From positions 1-11,586 of the forward strand of contig JAEVZE010000351.1 of NCBI GenBank assembly GCA_023392395.1: DNA of 11,586 nt, written 5' to 3'. The notes beneath the pieces are model-generated. The model saw nothing but the letters and a program-made list of their open reading frames with translations, ran no database searches and was not told where the DNA came from. Both the position numbers and the translations under genes were made by a program. Below are positions 1-6,014 of this stretch, in pieces. This DNA is from Bacillota bacterium. Lineage in GTDB: Bacteria > Bacillota > Clostridia > Christensenellales > Aristaeellaceae. How positions within the stretch are numbered: position 1 is the stretch's first letter; each line of letters starts with the position of its first letter.

Positions 1-371
1 ACAACAACCGGGACATCTTCTGGGCCTACGGCGGCGACATGATCGGAGAAAGCCCCAAAAGGCTCAAGTTCCTCCGGGAAATCGTCGAGCGCTGCCCGTT
101 TGAGGAGATGGAGCGGGATTTTGTCAACTCCGACGCCCACAACTACTATGCGCTTCGGAAGGGTGTTGATTTCTACCTGATCTTCACCCGCCGCCAGGTA
201 CCCGGCAAGCACCTGTGGGTGGGCGACTGGACCACTCCCCGGGACGGCGTTTCCTACAAGCTGACCACCTACGACGCGTGGAACTGCGAGAAACTCTCCG
301 GAAAGACCGTCACCCTTTCGGAGAAGCTGCCCATCGAGGACTGGCGGGTCATGATGCTGGAGAAGGTCTGA
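1..371 (+). CDS. C-terminal end of a DUF5605-type glycoside hydrolase (partial, 5' end outside window)
   Basis: The reading frame is open from the first base (first full codon at base 3) to a TGA ending at 371, so this is the last ~122 residues of a longer protein. An internal Met at base 39 is not a convincing start: it has no ribosome binding site and the conserved stretch FWAYGGDMIGESPKR begins before it. The motif SPKRLKFLREIVE, followed by a beta-rich tail (YYALRKGVDFYLIF, YDAWNCEKLSG), resembles the end of proteins with a DUF4038 (apiosidase-like TIM barrel) catalytic domain and a C-terminal DUF5605 domain, which act on plant glycans. The catalytic domain lies outside the window, so the activity cannot be assigned. 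A strong terminator begins about 70 bases after the stop, so it is the last gene of its transcript. Family assignment is from recognition of the pattern only. Confidence 0.7.
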   Translation, partial: NNRDIFWAYGGDMIGESPKRLKFLREIVERCPFEEMERDFVNSDAHNYYALRKGVDFYLIFTRRQVPGKHLWVGDWTTPRDGVSYKLTTYDAWNCEKLSGKTVTLSEKLPIEDWRVMMLEKV

Positions 372-438
372 CAGCCCAACCCGCCCGCCGTCGTACAACG
401 TTTGGTTTCAAACCTGATTGTCGTCGTACTCTGACCCG

Positions 439-466
439 AAAATGTCCGCGCTAGCGGACATTTTTT
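439..466 (+). terminator. Rho-independent terminator after the glycosidase gene
   Basis: A perfect stem with arms AAATGTCCGC and GCGGACATTT (plus one more A-T pair), a GCTA loop, and a run of six T at 461-466. This is a textbook intrinsic terminator on the plus strand. Confidence 0.9.
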
Positions 467-473
467 ATCCCTG

Positions 474-529
474 TGCGGGGTCAAGGGGGCTCAGCCCCCT
501 TGCGGGTTTCCAAAGGGCAGCGCCCTTTG
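474..529 (-). repeat. Two-hairpin intergenic repeat, copy 1 (inverted)
   Basis: Two perfect hairpins lie side by side: arms AAGGGGGC/GCCCCCTT at 483-501 and CAAAGGGC/GCCCTTTG at 511-529. Read on the minus strand the order is hairpin, then GAAACCCGC, then hairpin, then GACCCCGCACAGGG. That matches the copies at 3795-3864 and 9757-9812, which end in GACCCCGCGCAAGGG and GACTCCCCGCAAGGGG. The stems differ in sequence but keep pairing. It lies in the gap between two genes and codes for nothing visible. Confidence 0.7.
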
Positions 530-595
530 TCGTTCCCCCCTTCCAGCTTGCACCGACAGGATAGCTTCTTTGCGCGAACGTATGTGTGCAATACG

Positions 596-604
596 TGGTA
601 TAAT
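596..604 (+). promoter_or_regulatory. Extended -10 promoter for tag
   Basis: A consensus TATAAT at 599-604 is preceded by TGG at 596-598, the extended -10 motif. No good -35 box lies 17 bases upstream; a TTGCGC at 570-575 is 23 bases away, too far. It sits about 20 bases before the tag start codon, leaving a very short leader. Confidence 0.6.
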
Positions 605-610
605 GAAGCA

Positions 611-618
611 AAGGGGGG
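611..618 (+). promoter_or_regulatory. Ribosome binding site that fixes the tag start
   Basis: AAGGGGGG ends 6 bases before the ATG at 625 but directly abuts the in-frame ATG at 619. Only the second ATG has workable spacing, so translation is placed at 625. Confidence 0.75.
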
Positions 619-624
619 ATGCCG

Positions 625-1188
625 ATGGAGATTACCCGCTGCGGCTGGGCCCGGCGCGAAGGACTGGAACAGACGTATCATGACCAGGTGTGGGGCGTGC
701 CTGTCCACGACGACAAAGCGCTGTTCAAAATGCTGATGCTGGAGGGCCAGCAGGCGGGGCTGAGCTGGTCGACCATCCTAAGGAAGATGGGCGCGCTGTG
801 CGAAGCCTTCGACAACTTTGATCCTGAGATCGTCGCACTTTATGACGACGCCAAAGTGGCGGCGCTTCTTCAAAACCCCGGCATCATCCGGAACCGCCTC
901 AAGATCCGCTCGGCGATTGAAAACGCCAGGGCGTACTTCCGGCTGTGCGAACAATATGGCTCCCTGGACGCATTCCTCTGGGGCTATGTGGGCGGGGTGC
1001 GGGTGGTCAACCGCTGGGAGAGCCTCTCCCAGGTGCCCGCCTCCACGGAGCTTTCCGACCGGATCAGCAAAGACCTGAAAAAGCTGGGCTTCAAGTTTGT
1101 CGGCTCCACGATTGTCTACGCCTTTTTGCAGGCGGTGGGCATAGTCAACGACCACCTGACTTCCTGCGCGTTCCGCCGCGCGCCGTAA
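625..1188 (+). CDS. tag: DNA-3-methyladenine glycosylase I
   Basis: This base-excision repair enzyme removes 3-methyladenine from alkylated DNA in the cytoplasm. The product is 187 residues, the same length as E. coli Tag, and collinear with it. The N-terminal RCGW and YHDQVWGVP motifs, the core LEGQQAGLSW (residues 39-48) and the tail KFVGSTIVYAFLQAVGIVNDH are all family hallmarks. The zinc site known from E. coli Tag is intact as Cys6, His19, His177 and Cys181, and the core acidic residue is Glu40 with Trp48 nearby. The ATG at 625 is preferred over 619 because of ribosome binding site spacing. It is transcribed from its own extended -10 promoter. The next gene, also DNA-related, has a separate promoter 56 bases downstream, so the two may be only loosely linked. 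Identification is secure. Confidence 0.95.
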   Translation: MEITRCGWARREGLEQTYHDQVWGVPVHDDKALFKMLMLEGQQAGLSWSTILRKMGALCEAFDNFDPEIVALYDDAKVAALLQNPGIIRNRLKIRSAIENARAYFRLCEQYGSLDAFLWGYVGGVRVVNRWESLSQVPASTELSDRISKDLKKLGFKFVGSTIVYAFLQAVGIVNDHLTSCAFRRAP

Positions 1189-1243
1189 GCCGTTCCTCGC
1201 CCGCGCCGGATGCGTTTGGAGAAGCCTTGGGACCCTGCCTTGC

Positions 1244-1272
1244 TTGCGCCTCTGTGGAACGTGTGGTATCAT
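1244..1272 (+). promoter_or_regulatory. Promoter for the exonuclease-BRCT gene
   Basis: TTGCGC at 1244-1249, a 17-base spacer, then TATCAT at 1267-1272 preceded by TGG (extended -10). It overlaps the region where a longer reading frame of the downstream gene could begin (1244), which argues that translation starts later, at 1298. Confidence 0.6.
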
Positions 1273-1284
1273 GCGTATGAACAC

Positions 1285-1291
1285 AAGGGGG
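1285..1291 (+). promoter_or_regulatory. Ribosome binding site that fixes the exonuclease start
   Basis: AAGGGGG lies 6 bases before the ATG at 1298. The upstream in-frame codons at 1244-1280 have no such site and lie in the promoter. Confidence 0.7.
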
Positions 1292-1297
1292 CTTGGT

Positions 1298-2251
1298 ATG
1301 TCTCTTGATTTTGTAGCCATCGACTTTGAAACCGCCAGCTACGAGCGGGGCAGCGCCTGCGCGGTCGGCCTGGCCGTGGTGCGCGGCGGGCGCATCGCCC
1401 AAACCTATTATTCCCTCATGAATCCCCGGTGCGCTTTCTCCCCGCAGTGCATCCGGATTCACGGCATCCGGGAGGCGGACGTCAAAGATGCGCCGACGTT
1501 CCCGGAAATCTGGGACGAGATGCTTCGATACATGGCGGGACTGCCGCTCGTCGCCCACAACGCCTCCTTCGATATGGACGTATTGGAGCGGCTGTTTTCG
1601 ATCTGGCAGGTCGATCCGGTGGAGCGAAAGTACGCCTGCACCGTGCGGCTGTCCCGGGCACTGTGCTCCGGCGCGCCTTCCCACCGGCTGCCCGACATGT
1701 GCGACTATTTCCGCTTACCGGACTTTCAGCACCACAACGCGGCGGAGGACGCCCGCGCCTGTGCGCTCATCTGCCTGGCCATGGCGCGCCGCGCCGGGGC
1801 GGACTCGCTGGAGGATCTCCTCCGCGCCGCCGGACAGCGCTGGAACGCCATTCCCAAGGGCCATCCCTGCGCGGAAGACCGTGGGCCCTTGTGGCGGCCC
1901 GCCTACGCGCCCCGGAAGGCTGCGCCAATGCCGCTGGAAGCCGCGTACGCCTGCGAGCCGGTCTTTGATGGAGTGACCTTTGTGTTTACGGGCGAGCTTC
2001 ACTCCATGGATCGGAGCATTGCCCAGCGCGCCGTGGAAGAGCGCGCCGGAACGGTGCTTGGCGGCGTCTCGAAAAGAACGAACGTGCTGGTCGTCGGGGT
2101 TCAGGACCCACGCCTCGTACACGGGCCGTACAGCACCAAGCACCTGAAGGCGCTGCAATTGAAGGAGAAAGGCTGCCCGATCGAAATCATCGATGAAAAT
2201 GCGTTTCTCGGCTGGCTGCGCGGCGATCTGCCAAACATACAGCGGCGGTGA
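1298..2251 (+). CDS. DEDDh 3'-5' exonuclease with C-terminal BRCT domain (DNA polymerase III epsilon-like)
   Basis: A 317-residue protein with two domains. Residues 4-160 form an RNase T/DnaQ-type exonuclease: exo I is AIDFET with Asp9 and Glu11, exo II is LVAHNASFDMDVL with Asp92, and exo III is HNAAEDA with His146 and Asp151, so all DEDDh metal and catalytic residues are present. Residues ~222-310 are a BRCT domain (VFDGVTFVFTGEL, then a GG..SK.TN.LVVG pattern) of the kind also found in NAD-dependent DNA ligase. Family knowledge suggests a role in DNA repair or processing of nicked DNA, not replicative proofreading, since no polymerase-binding tail is evident. The start at 1298 is chosen from its ribosome binding site and because a promoter overlaps the earlier in-frame codons. 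It has its own promoter and a following hairpin terminator, so it is probably monocistronic. Confidence 0.9.
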   Translation: MSLDFVAIDFETASYERGSACAVGLAVVRGGRIAQTYYSLMNPRCAFSPQCIRIHGIREADVKDAPTFPEIWDEMLRYMAGLPLVAHNASFDMDVLERLFSIWQVDPVERKYACTVRLSRALCSGAPSHRLPDMCDYFRLPDFQHHNAAEDARACALICLAMARRAGADSLEDLLRAAGQRWNAIPKGHPCAEDRGPLWRPAYAPRKAAPMPLEAAYACEPVFDGVTFVFTGELHSMDRSIAQRAVEERAGTVLGGVSKRTNVLVVGVQDPRLVHGPYSTKHLKALQLKEKGCPIEIIDENAFLGWLRGDLPNIQRR

Positions 2252-2316
2252 ATCGACGGGCGCCTTGGGCTCGGCTTTCATCGGGCCCCGGACTATCCCC
2301 CGTCCAGCCATCTCAT

Positions 2317-2350
2317 CGTTCCCGGCGACCTGTACGCCGGGAACGTGTTT
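2317..2350 (+). terminator. Probable terminator after the exonuclease-BRCT gene
   Basis: An 11-bp perfect stem with arms CGTTCCCGGCG (2317-2327) and CGCCGGGAACG (2335-2345), a 7-base loop and a moderately T-rich tail TGTTTCTT. The stem is strong and the tail imperfect. Confidence 0.65.
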
Positions 2351-2396
2351 CTTCCATCAGTGCGCACACTGGAGGAGGAAACAAACCCCAACGTCA

Positions 2397-2434
2397 GCGA
2401 GCCGCCCGGAAATCCCGCAGGATTTCAGGCTCGC
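2397..2434 (+). other. Nested inverted repeat in the ald upstream gap
   Basis: Outer arms GCGAGCC (2397-2403) and GGCTCGC (2428-2434) enclose an inner hairpin with arms GAAATCC (2409-2415) and GGATTTC (2420-2426) and loop CGCA. A T-rich stretch (GTAGTTTTCCTCTTTC) follows, so it may be a second terminator or part of a folded leader RNA. Confidence 0.5.
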
Positions 2435-2450
2435 GTAGTTTTCCTCTTTC

Positions 2451-2481
2451 GCGTTGAAAAACCATCGTGGTTTTTCAACGC
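2451..2481 (+). other. 14-bp perfect hairpin in the ald upstream gap
   Basis: Arms GCGTTGAAAAACCA and TGGTTTTTCAACGC around a TCG loop. No T run follows, so it is not a standard terminator. It has the same build as the hairpin at 10384-10416 (GC..TGAAAA, then CC, loop, GG, then TTTTCA..GC), with compensating base changes in the stem. Confidence 0.6.
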
Positions 2482-2555
2482 TCGAAATTTTACACGTGCC
2501 GGGCGAGGCAGAAACGTTTTGCAGTACAGGAAAACTTTCCCGCACGTCGAATCTC

Positions 2556-2616
2556 TTTCAGGTTGGCGTGCAACGGGGCATGCGCCGGGCGATTCGCCCG
2601 GGCAGCCTCCCTGAAA
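2556..2616 (+). other. Branched inverted-repeat structure in front of ald (possible leader RNA)
   Basis: Outer arms TTTCAGG (2556-2562) and CCTGAAA (2610-2616) enclose two hairpins: GCGTGC/GCATGC (2566-2571 with 2578-2583, one G-T pair) and CCGGGC/GCCCGG (2585-2590 with 2596-2601). This forms a three-way junction ending 63 bases before the ald start. Together with 2397-2481 it fills most of the 428-base gap, where I see no gene, no T-box motif and no promoter I would trust. Function unknown. Confidence 0.4.
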
Positions 2617-2665
2617 GCGCGTCCGGAAGGCTGCAACAATGTCGGGCGCGAGCATATGGTTTGAC

Positions 2666-2671
2666 AGGGGG
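2666..2671 (+). promoter_or_regulatory. Ribosome binding site that fixes the ald start
   Basis: AGGGGG ends 8 bases before the ATG at 2680 and only 2 bases before an in-frame GTG at 2674. The ATG, which gives MTVGCVKEIK as in the family, is chosen. Confidence 0.75.
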
Positions 2672-2679
2672 ATGTGCAT

Positions 2680-3783
2680 ATGACCGTCGGGTGCGTCAAG
2701 GAGATCAAGAACAACGAATTCCGGGTGGGAATGACGCCTGCAAACGCCGCGGAATACGTGCGGCACGGCCACCGGGTGCTGGTGGAGCGGGGCTTGGGCG
2801 AGGGCAGCGGCTTTCAGGACGCGGCGTATGAAAAGGCCGGGGCGGTCCTGACCGATGCCGAAATCGTCTGGGCAGAGAGCGAGCTGCTCATCAAGGTCAA
2901 GGAACCGCTCCCGGCGGAGTATGGCCGGATGCGGAAGGGCCAGGTTCTCTATACTTATCTGCACCTGGCCGCGGACCGCGCGCTGACCGACGCGCTGCTT
3001 TCGGCCGGCTGCAAGGGCGTCGCCTACGAAACGCTCCGGGACAAAAAGGGCCAGCTCCCGCTGCTCAAGCCCATGAGCGAGATCGCCGGGCGTTTGGCCG
3101 CCATCGAGGGCGCGAAGTGCCTGGAAAAGCCCTTCGGCGGCCGGGGCGTGCTGATCTCGGGCGTGCCGGGCGTGCGCAAGGCCAAGGTGGTGGTGCTGGG
3201 CGGCGGCTTCGTCGGCACCAACGCCTGCCGTATGGCGCTGGGCCTGGGCGCGGACGTCACGGTGATCGATTTGTCCATCGACCGGCTGGTGGAATTGGAC
3301 GAGCTGTTCAACAGCCACATCAAGACGGTGTTTTCCACCACCGCCGCCATTGAGCAGGAGATTTCGGACGCGGACCTGGTGATCGGCGCGGTGCTGATCC
3401 CCGGCGCGGCCGCGCCCAAGCTGATTCGCCACGAGCATTTGAAATTGATGCAACCCGGTTCGGTCATCGTGGATGTGGCGGTGGACCCGGGCGGCTGCGT
3501 CGAGACCACCCGCCCCACATACCATGACGACCCCACCTTCGTGGTGGATGGCGTGGTGCACTACTGCGTGGCCAACATGCCCGGCGCGGTGCCCTATACC
3601 TCCACCATGGCGCTGACCAACGCCACCCTGGGCTACGGCCTCAAGATCGCGGACTTCGGCCTTGAGGAGGCCGCCCGGCGCGATCCCACCATCGTCTCCG
3701 CCATCAACACCTACGAGGGTGAGATCACCTATCCCGGCGTCGCCGAAGCCTTCTCGCTGCCGTGCAGGGAGCTGAAGTTCTAA
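2680..3783 (+). CDS. ald: Alanine dehydrogenase
   Basis: This enzyme catalyses the NAD-dependent reversible conversion of L-alanine to pyruvate and ammonia in the cytoplasm. The product is 367 residues, close to the usual ~370. The N-terminal catalytic domain shows KEIKNNEFRVGMTP with Arg15, the LIKVKEP motif with catalytic Lys74, and YLHLAAD with His95. The Rossmann domain has the glycine motif GGGFVG at 174-179 and the cofactor-selecting Asp197, pointing to NAD rather than NADP. VDVAVDPGG holds Asp269, which matches the substrate-site aspartate of studied homologues. HYCVANMPGAVPYTST and the C-terminal TNATLGYGLKIA segment are also typical. All key residues are present. Inverted repeats crowd the 428 bases upstream and may regulate it. 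A terminator follows, so it is probably transcribed alone. Confidence 0.96.
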   Translation: MTVGCVKEIKNNEFRVGMTPANAAEYVRHGHRVLVERGLGEGSGFQDAAYEKAGAVLTDAEIVWAESELLIKVKEPLPAEYGRMRKGQVLYTYLHLAADRALTDALLSAGCKGVAYETLRDKKGQLPLLKPMSEIAGRLAAIEGAKCLEKPFGGRGVLISGVPGVRKAKVVVLGGGFVGTNACRMALGLGADVTVIDLSIDRLVELDELFNSHIKTVFSTTAAIEQEISDADLVIGAVLIPGAAAPKLIRHEHLKLMQPGSVIVDVAVDPGGCVETTRPTYHDDPTFVVDGVVHYCVANMPGAVPYTSTMALTNATLGYGLKIADFGLEEAARRDPTIVSAINTYEGEITYPGVAEAFSLPCRELKF

Positions 3784-3794
3784 AACGAAAGGGG

Positions 3795-3864
3795 GACGCC
3801 GGAGAGCTCCGCCCTCCGGACCACCCGCCAGGGGCATGATGCCCCTGGACCCCGCGCAAGGGAT
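3795..3864 (+). repeat. Two-hairpin intergenic repeat, copy 2
   Basis: GACGCCGGAG start, short hairpin CGGAG/CTCCG (3800-3811), a linker ending CACCCG, a perfect 10-bp hairpin with arms CCAGGGGCAT/ATGCCCCTGG (3828-3848), then ACCCCGCGCAAGGG. It matches the order and flanking sequence of the copy at 9757-9812, and of the inverted copy at 474-529. Confidence 0.7.
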
Positions 3865-3870
3865 TGTATA

Positions 3871-3915
3871 AAAGAAAAGTGTAGGGCGATGCAAACCGCT
3901 CTGCACTTTTTCTTT
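3871..3915 (+). terminator. Terminator between ald and the ROK-GRE operon
   Basis: A long stem with arms AAAGAAAAGTGTAGGGCG (3871-3888) and its complement ending in CACTTTTTCTTT (3897-3915), loop ATGCAAAC, one bulged T and G-T pairs. A and T runs at its two ends would allow function on either strand. Confidence 0.85.
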
Positions 3916-3978
3916 ATGCCCTTGCGGGAGATTTCTTTCTTGAAGATAGAAAAGTGCGCCGCGATCTAAACGATACCG

Positions 3979-3993
3979 GCGCAATATTTGCGC
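3979..3993. promoter_or_regulatory. Small palindrome upstream of the ROK promoter
   Basis: GCGCAA-TAT-TTGCGC, perfect 6-base arms, about 20 bases before the -35 box at 4013. A possible second regulator site; function unknown. Confidence 0.35.
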
Positions 3994-4007
3994 GAGAAGC
4001 GGACAGG

Positions 4008-4036
4008 ATGCGTTGACAGCGGGATTTCAAACGCAT
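4008..4036. promoter_or_regulatory. Second inverted repeat across the promoter
   Basis: Arms ATGCGTT (4008-4014) and AACGCAT (4030-4036) separated by 15 bases. It overlaps the -35 box and touches the -10 box. It could be an additional operator half-site pair or chance. Confidence 0.35.
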
Positions 4037-4041
4037 ATAAT
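4013..4041 (+). promoter_or_regulatory. Consensus sigma-70/SigA promoter of the ROK-GRE-kinase operon
   Basis: A perfect TTGACA (4013-4018), a 17-base spacer and a perfect TATAAT (4036-4041). Transcription should start near 4048. No transcription barrier is visible in the four genes that follow, so this promoter probably drives all of them. Confidence 0.9.
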
Positions 4042-4059
4042 GCACTCAGTGAATTATAT
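4035..4059. promoter_or_regulatory. Candidate ROK repressor operator covering the -10 box and start site
   Basis: A 25-base dyad centred on 4047: outer arms ATATAAT (4035-4041) and ATTATAT (4053-4059), inner arms CACT (4043-4046) and AGTG (4048-4051). Eleven of 12 positions pair; only 4042/4052 do not. AT-rich outer arms with GC-containing inner arms are the general shape of known ROK operators (NagC, Mlc, XylR). Binding here would block RNA polymerase. Confidence 0.65.
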
Positions 4060-4074
4060 CAGAGCGAGGAACGC

Positions 4075-5280
4075 ATGCAGTACGAGTCGGGCATCAACCG
4101 GGACGCGCAGAAGGAGCTGAACCTTTCGCTTGTCATCCGCGCGCTGCACTCGGGGCGGGCCCAAACCCGCATCGGCCTGACCTACGCCACCGGGCTCAAG
4201 CAGGCGACCATCACCAAGATCGTAAAACAATTGCAGGACTGGGGGCTGGTGTCGGAGACCACCGGGCAGGAAGCGCCGCTGGGCCGAAAGCCCATGGGCC
4301 TGACGCTGAACGCGGACCGGTTCTTCCTGGGCGCTGCTCGGGTTAACCGCGGCTACCTGGCCTGCGCGGTCTACGACATTGAAGGGAACGTCCGCGTCCA
4401 CGAGCAGATCGAAAACCGCCCGGAACTGGGGGCCGAGGTCTCACTTTCGGCGTTCCGGGGGTTGATCCAATCCACCCTCGCCCGAGCGCCGGGGGAGGTG
4501 CTGGGGCTGGGCGTGGCGCTGCCGGGGCCCTACAACGCCCGCACGAAGCGCATCACGCTGATGAGCGGATTTCCCGGCTGGTCCAAGGTGGACATCGAGG
4601 AAGGGCTGAAGGGCGCAGCGGGCGTGCCGGTGTTTCTGGAGCACGACGCCAACTGCGGCGCGCTGGCGGAGCTCTGGTACGGCGAGCACCGGCGGGATGA
4701 GAACCTGCTGTACGTGGTGTGCGACCGGGGCGTGGGCGCGGGGGTGATCGCCAGCGGCCAGGTCTACCACGGCGCGTCGGGCTATGCGGGGGAGATCGGC
4801 CACGGCAGCATCAACTTCGCGGGGTCGCTGTGCGAGTGCGGCAACCGGGGATGCCTGGAACTGTACGCCTCCTCCGAGGCGCTGAGGGAGGCCTACGCGC
4901 TGACACGGCTCTCCCAGGGCGGCGAAGCGCCGGAATCTCAAGAGGTGCTTCGGCTGGTTCGCGCCGGGGACCCGTCGGCGCGGGACGCCTACCGCCGGGT
5001 GGTCAGTCACCTGGCCTTCGGCGTGGTGGGGCTGATCAACGCGCTGAACCCCGACTGCGTGGTGTTTGCCGACCGCATGGTGGAGGGCGGCCCCTTGTTT
5101 CTGGAGACGGTGGACGGCGTGCTGCGCCGCCATCTGATGCCGGAGATATACCAGCAGCTGAAGGTGTCGGTCAACCGCTTTCCGGGGGACCCGATGCTGC
5201 TGGGCGCCAGCGTGGTGGCGCTGGACAACCTATTGATGCGGCCCACAGGCGCATTCGGAAGGGTTGGAGGCGGCGTATGA
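4075..5280 (+). CDS. ROK-family transcriptional repressor (XylR/NagC type)
   Basis: A 401-residue regulator. Residues ~12-65 are a winged helix-turn-helix (RIGLTYATGLKQATITKIVKQLQDWGLVSE). Residues ~80-390 form the ROK sugar-kinase-like fold, with GVALPGPYN, EHDANCGALAE, VCDRGVGAGVI and a zinc site made of GEIGHGSI (His243) and the Cys-x-Cys-G-x3-Cys motif (Cys253, Cys255, Cys260). ROK regulators bind a sugar or sugar phosphate and then leave DNA, so the regulated pathway probably handles a carbohydrate. The ATG at 4075 is chosen: it follows GAGCGAGGA and a perfect promoter, whereas the longer frame from 3988 would begin upstream of that promoter. It is the first gene of the operon and overlaps the activase gene by 4 bases (ATGA). 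A palindrome over its own start site suggests autoregulation. The effector is unknown. Confidence 0.9.
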   Translation: MQYESGINRDAQKELNLSLVIRALHSGRAQTRIGLTYATGLKQATITKIVKQLQDWGLVSETTGQEAPLGRKPMGLTLNADRFFLGAARVNRGYLACAVYDIEGNVRVHEQIENRPELGAEVSLSAFRGLIQSTLARAPGEVLGLGVALPGPYNARTKRITLMSGFPGWSKVDIEEGLKGAAGVPVFLEHDANCGALAELWYGEHRRDENLLYVVCDRGVGAGVIASGQVYHGASGYAGEIGHGSINFAGSLCECGNRGCLELYASSEALREAYALTRLSQGGEAPESQEVLRLVRAGDPSARDAYRRVVSHLAFGVVGLINALNPDCVVFADRMVEGGPLFLETVDGVLRRHLMPEIYQQLKVSVNRFPGDPMLLGASVVALDNLLMRPTGAFGRVGGGV

Positions 5281-6002
5281 CGATCGAGTACTTTCAGAAG
5301 GGCTTCAACTACCGGCAGGACGGGCCGGGCAACCGGCTGGTGTACCATTTGGCGGGCTGCAACATGCGCTGCCCCTGGTGCTCCAACCCCGAGGGCATGG
5401 CGGCGGGCCGGGCGGGCAACCGGCGGGAGGACGTGGAGGAGGTCGCCGGGGCGGTGATCGCGGCGAGCCCCATGTTCTTTGACGGCGGCGGGCTGACGCT
5501 GACCGGCGGCGAGGCCACGATGCAGTTCGATCAGGTCTTGGCGCTTTTCAAGCGGGTGCGGGAGGCGGGCGTGCACACGGCGCTGGAGACCAACGGGACG
5601 AATCCGCGCCTTCCTGAGCTGTTCCCCTTCCTGAACCTTCTGATCGCGGACTTCAAGCACCCGGACGATGCCGAGCACCTCCGCTTTACCGGGCTTTCCG
5701 GCGAGGCCGTCAGGCGGAACCTTGAGCGCGCGGCAGAGGCCGGGGTAGAGCTTCTGATCCGCATCCCGCTGATCCACGGCGTGAACGACGAAGATGCGGC
5801 GCTTGCGGGCTTTTCAACGTACCTAGCCCGCTTTACGGGCCGCGCAAAGGTGGAAGTTTTGCGCTATCACGAGTACGGCCGGGACAAGTGGCAAAAGATG
5901 GGGCTGGACTACCGGATGGAGGATGCGTTTCTGCCCGCCGGGCGCGCGGAGACGCTGGAGAAGATGTTGAAGGCCGAAGGCCTTGAGGTCATAAGAACCT
6001 AG
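5277..6002 (+). CDS. Radical SAM glycyl-radical-enzyme activating enzyme (PflA type)
   Basis: It would install the glycyl radical on the downstream GRE using S-adenosylmethionine and a 4Fe-4S cluster. The product is 241 residues. The N-terminus has the activase signature DGPGNRLVYHLAGC followed by the cluster motif Cys28-x3-Cys32-x2-Cys35 (CNMRCPWC) and SNPEG; TGGE (76-79) and ETNGT are the usual SAM-binding elements. LRYHEYGRDKW near the C-terminus matches the family's PFH..G..KY element. These three cysteines are the only ones in the protein, so the ferredoxin-like insert with extra clusters, common in activases of GRE dehydratases and decarboxylases, is absent, as in pyruvate formate-lyase activase. 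GGAGG lies 6 bases before the ATG. It overlaps the ROK gene and sits 12 bases before the GRE, its obvious partner. Confidence 0.93.
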   Translation: MTIEYFQKGFNYRQDGPGNRLVYHLAGCNMRCPWCSNPEGMAAGRAGNRREDVEEVAGAVIAASPMFFDGGGLTLTGGEATMQFDQVLALFKRVREAGVHTALETNGTNPRLPELFPFLNLLIADFKHPDDAEHLRFTGLSGEAVRRNLERAAEAGVELLIRIPLIHGVNDEDAALAGFSTYLARFTGRAKVEVLRYHEYGRDKWQKMGLDYRMEDAFLPAGRAETLEKMLKAEGLEVIRT

Positions 6003-6014
6003 AGGAGGAGCAAA

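Noticed and set aside
1244..1297. Upstream start giving the exonuclease 18 extra residues
   Set aside because: It overlaps the -35 and -10 boxes and lacks a ribosome binding site.
2661..2666. TTGACA just before ald as a -35 box
   Set aside because: The matching -10 position would fall inside the coding region and shows no TATAAT-like sequence; the following G run is the ribosome binding site.
2252..2679. Small proteins or a T-box riboswitch in the ald upstream gap
   Set aside because: The short open frames overlap one another, lack ribosome binding sites and run through inverted repeats; no T-box consensus element is present.
2425..3984. Long minus-strand open frame (519 codons) opposite ald
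   Set aside because: It lies opposite a clear alanine dehydrogenase gene; its sequence is rich in His, Arg, Gly and Gln, as expected from the complement of GC-rich codons, and shows no domain. Similar long antisense frames opposite the GRE, ROK and kinase genes were rejected for the same reason.
3988..4074. Upstream start giving the ROK repressor 29 extra residues
   Set aside because: A perfect TTGACA-17-TATAAT promoter lies inside this stretch, so an mRNA starting near 4048 could not include it; the start at 4075 has a ribosome binding site.
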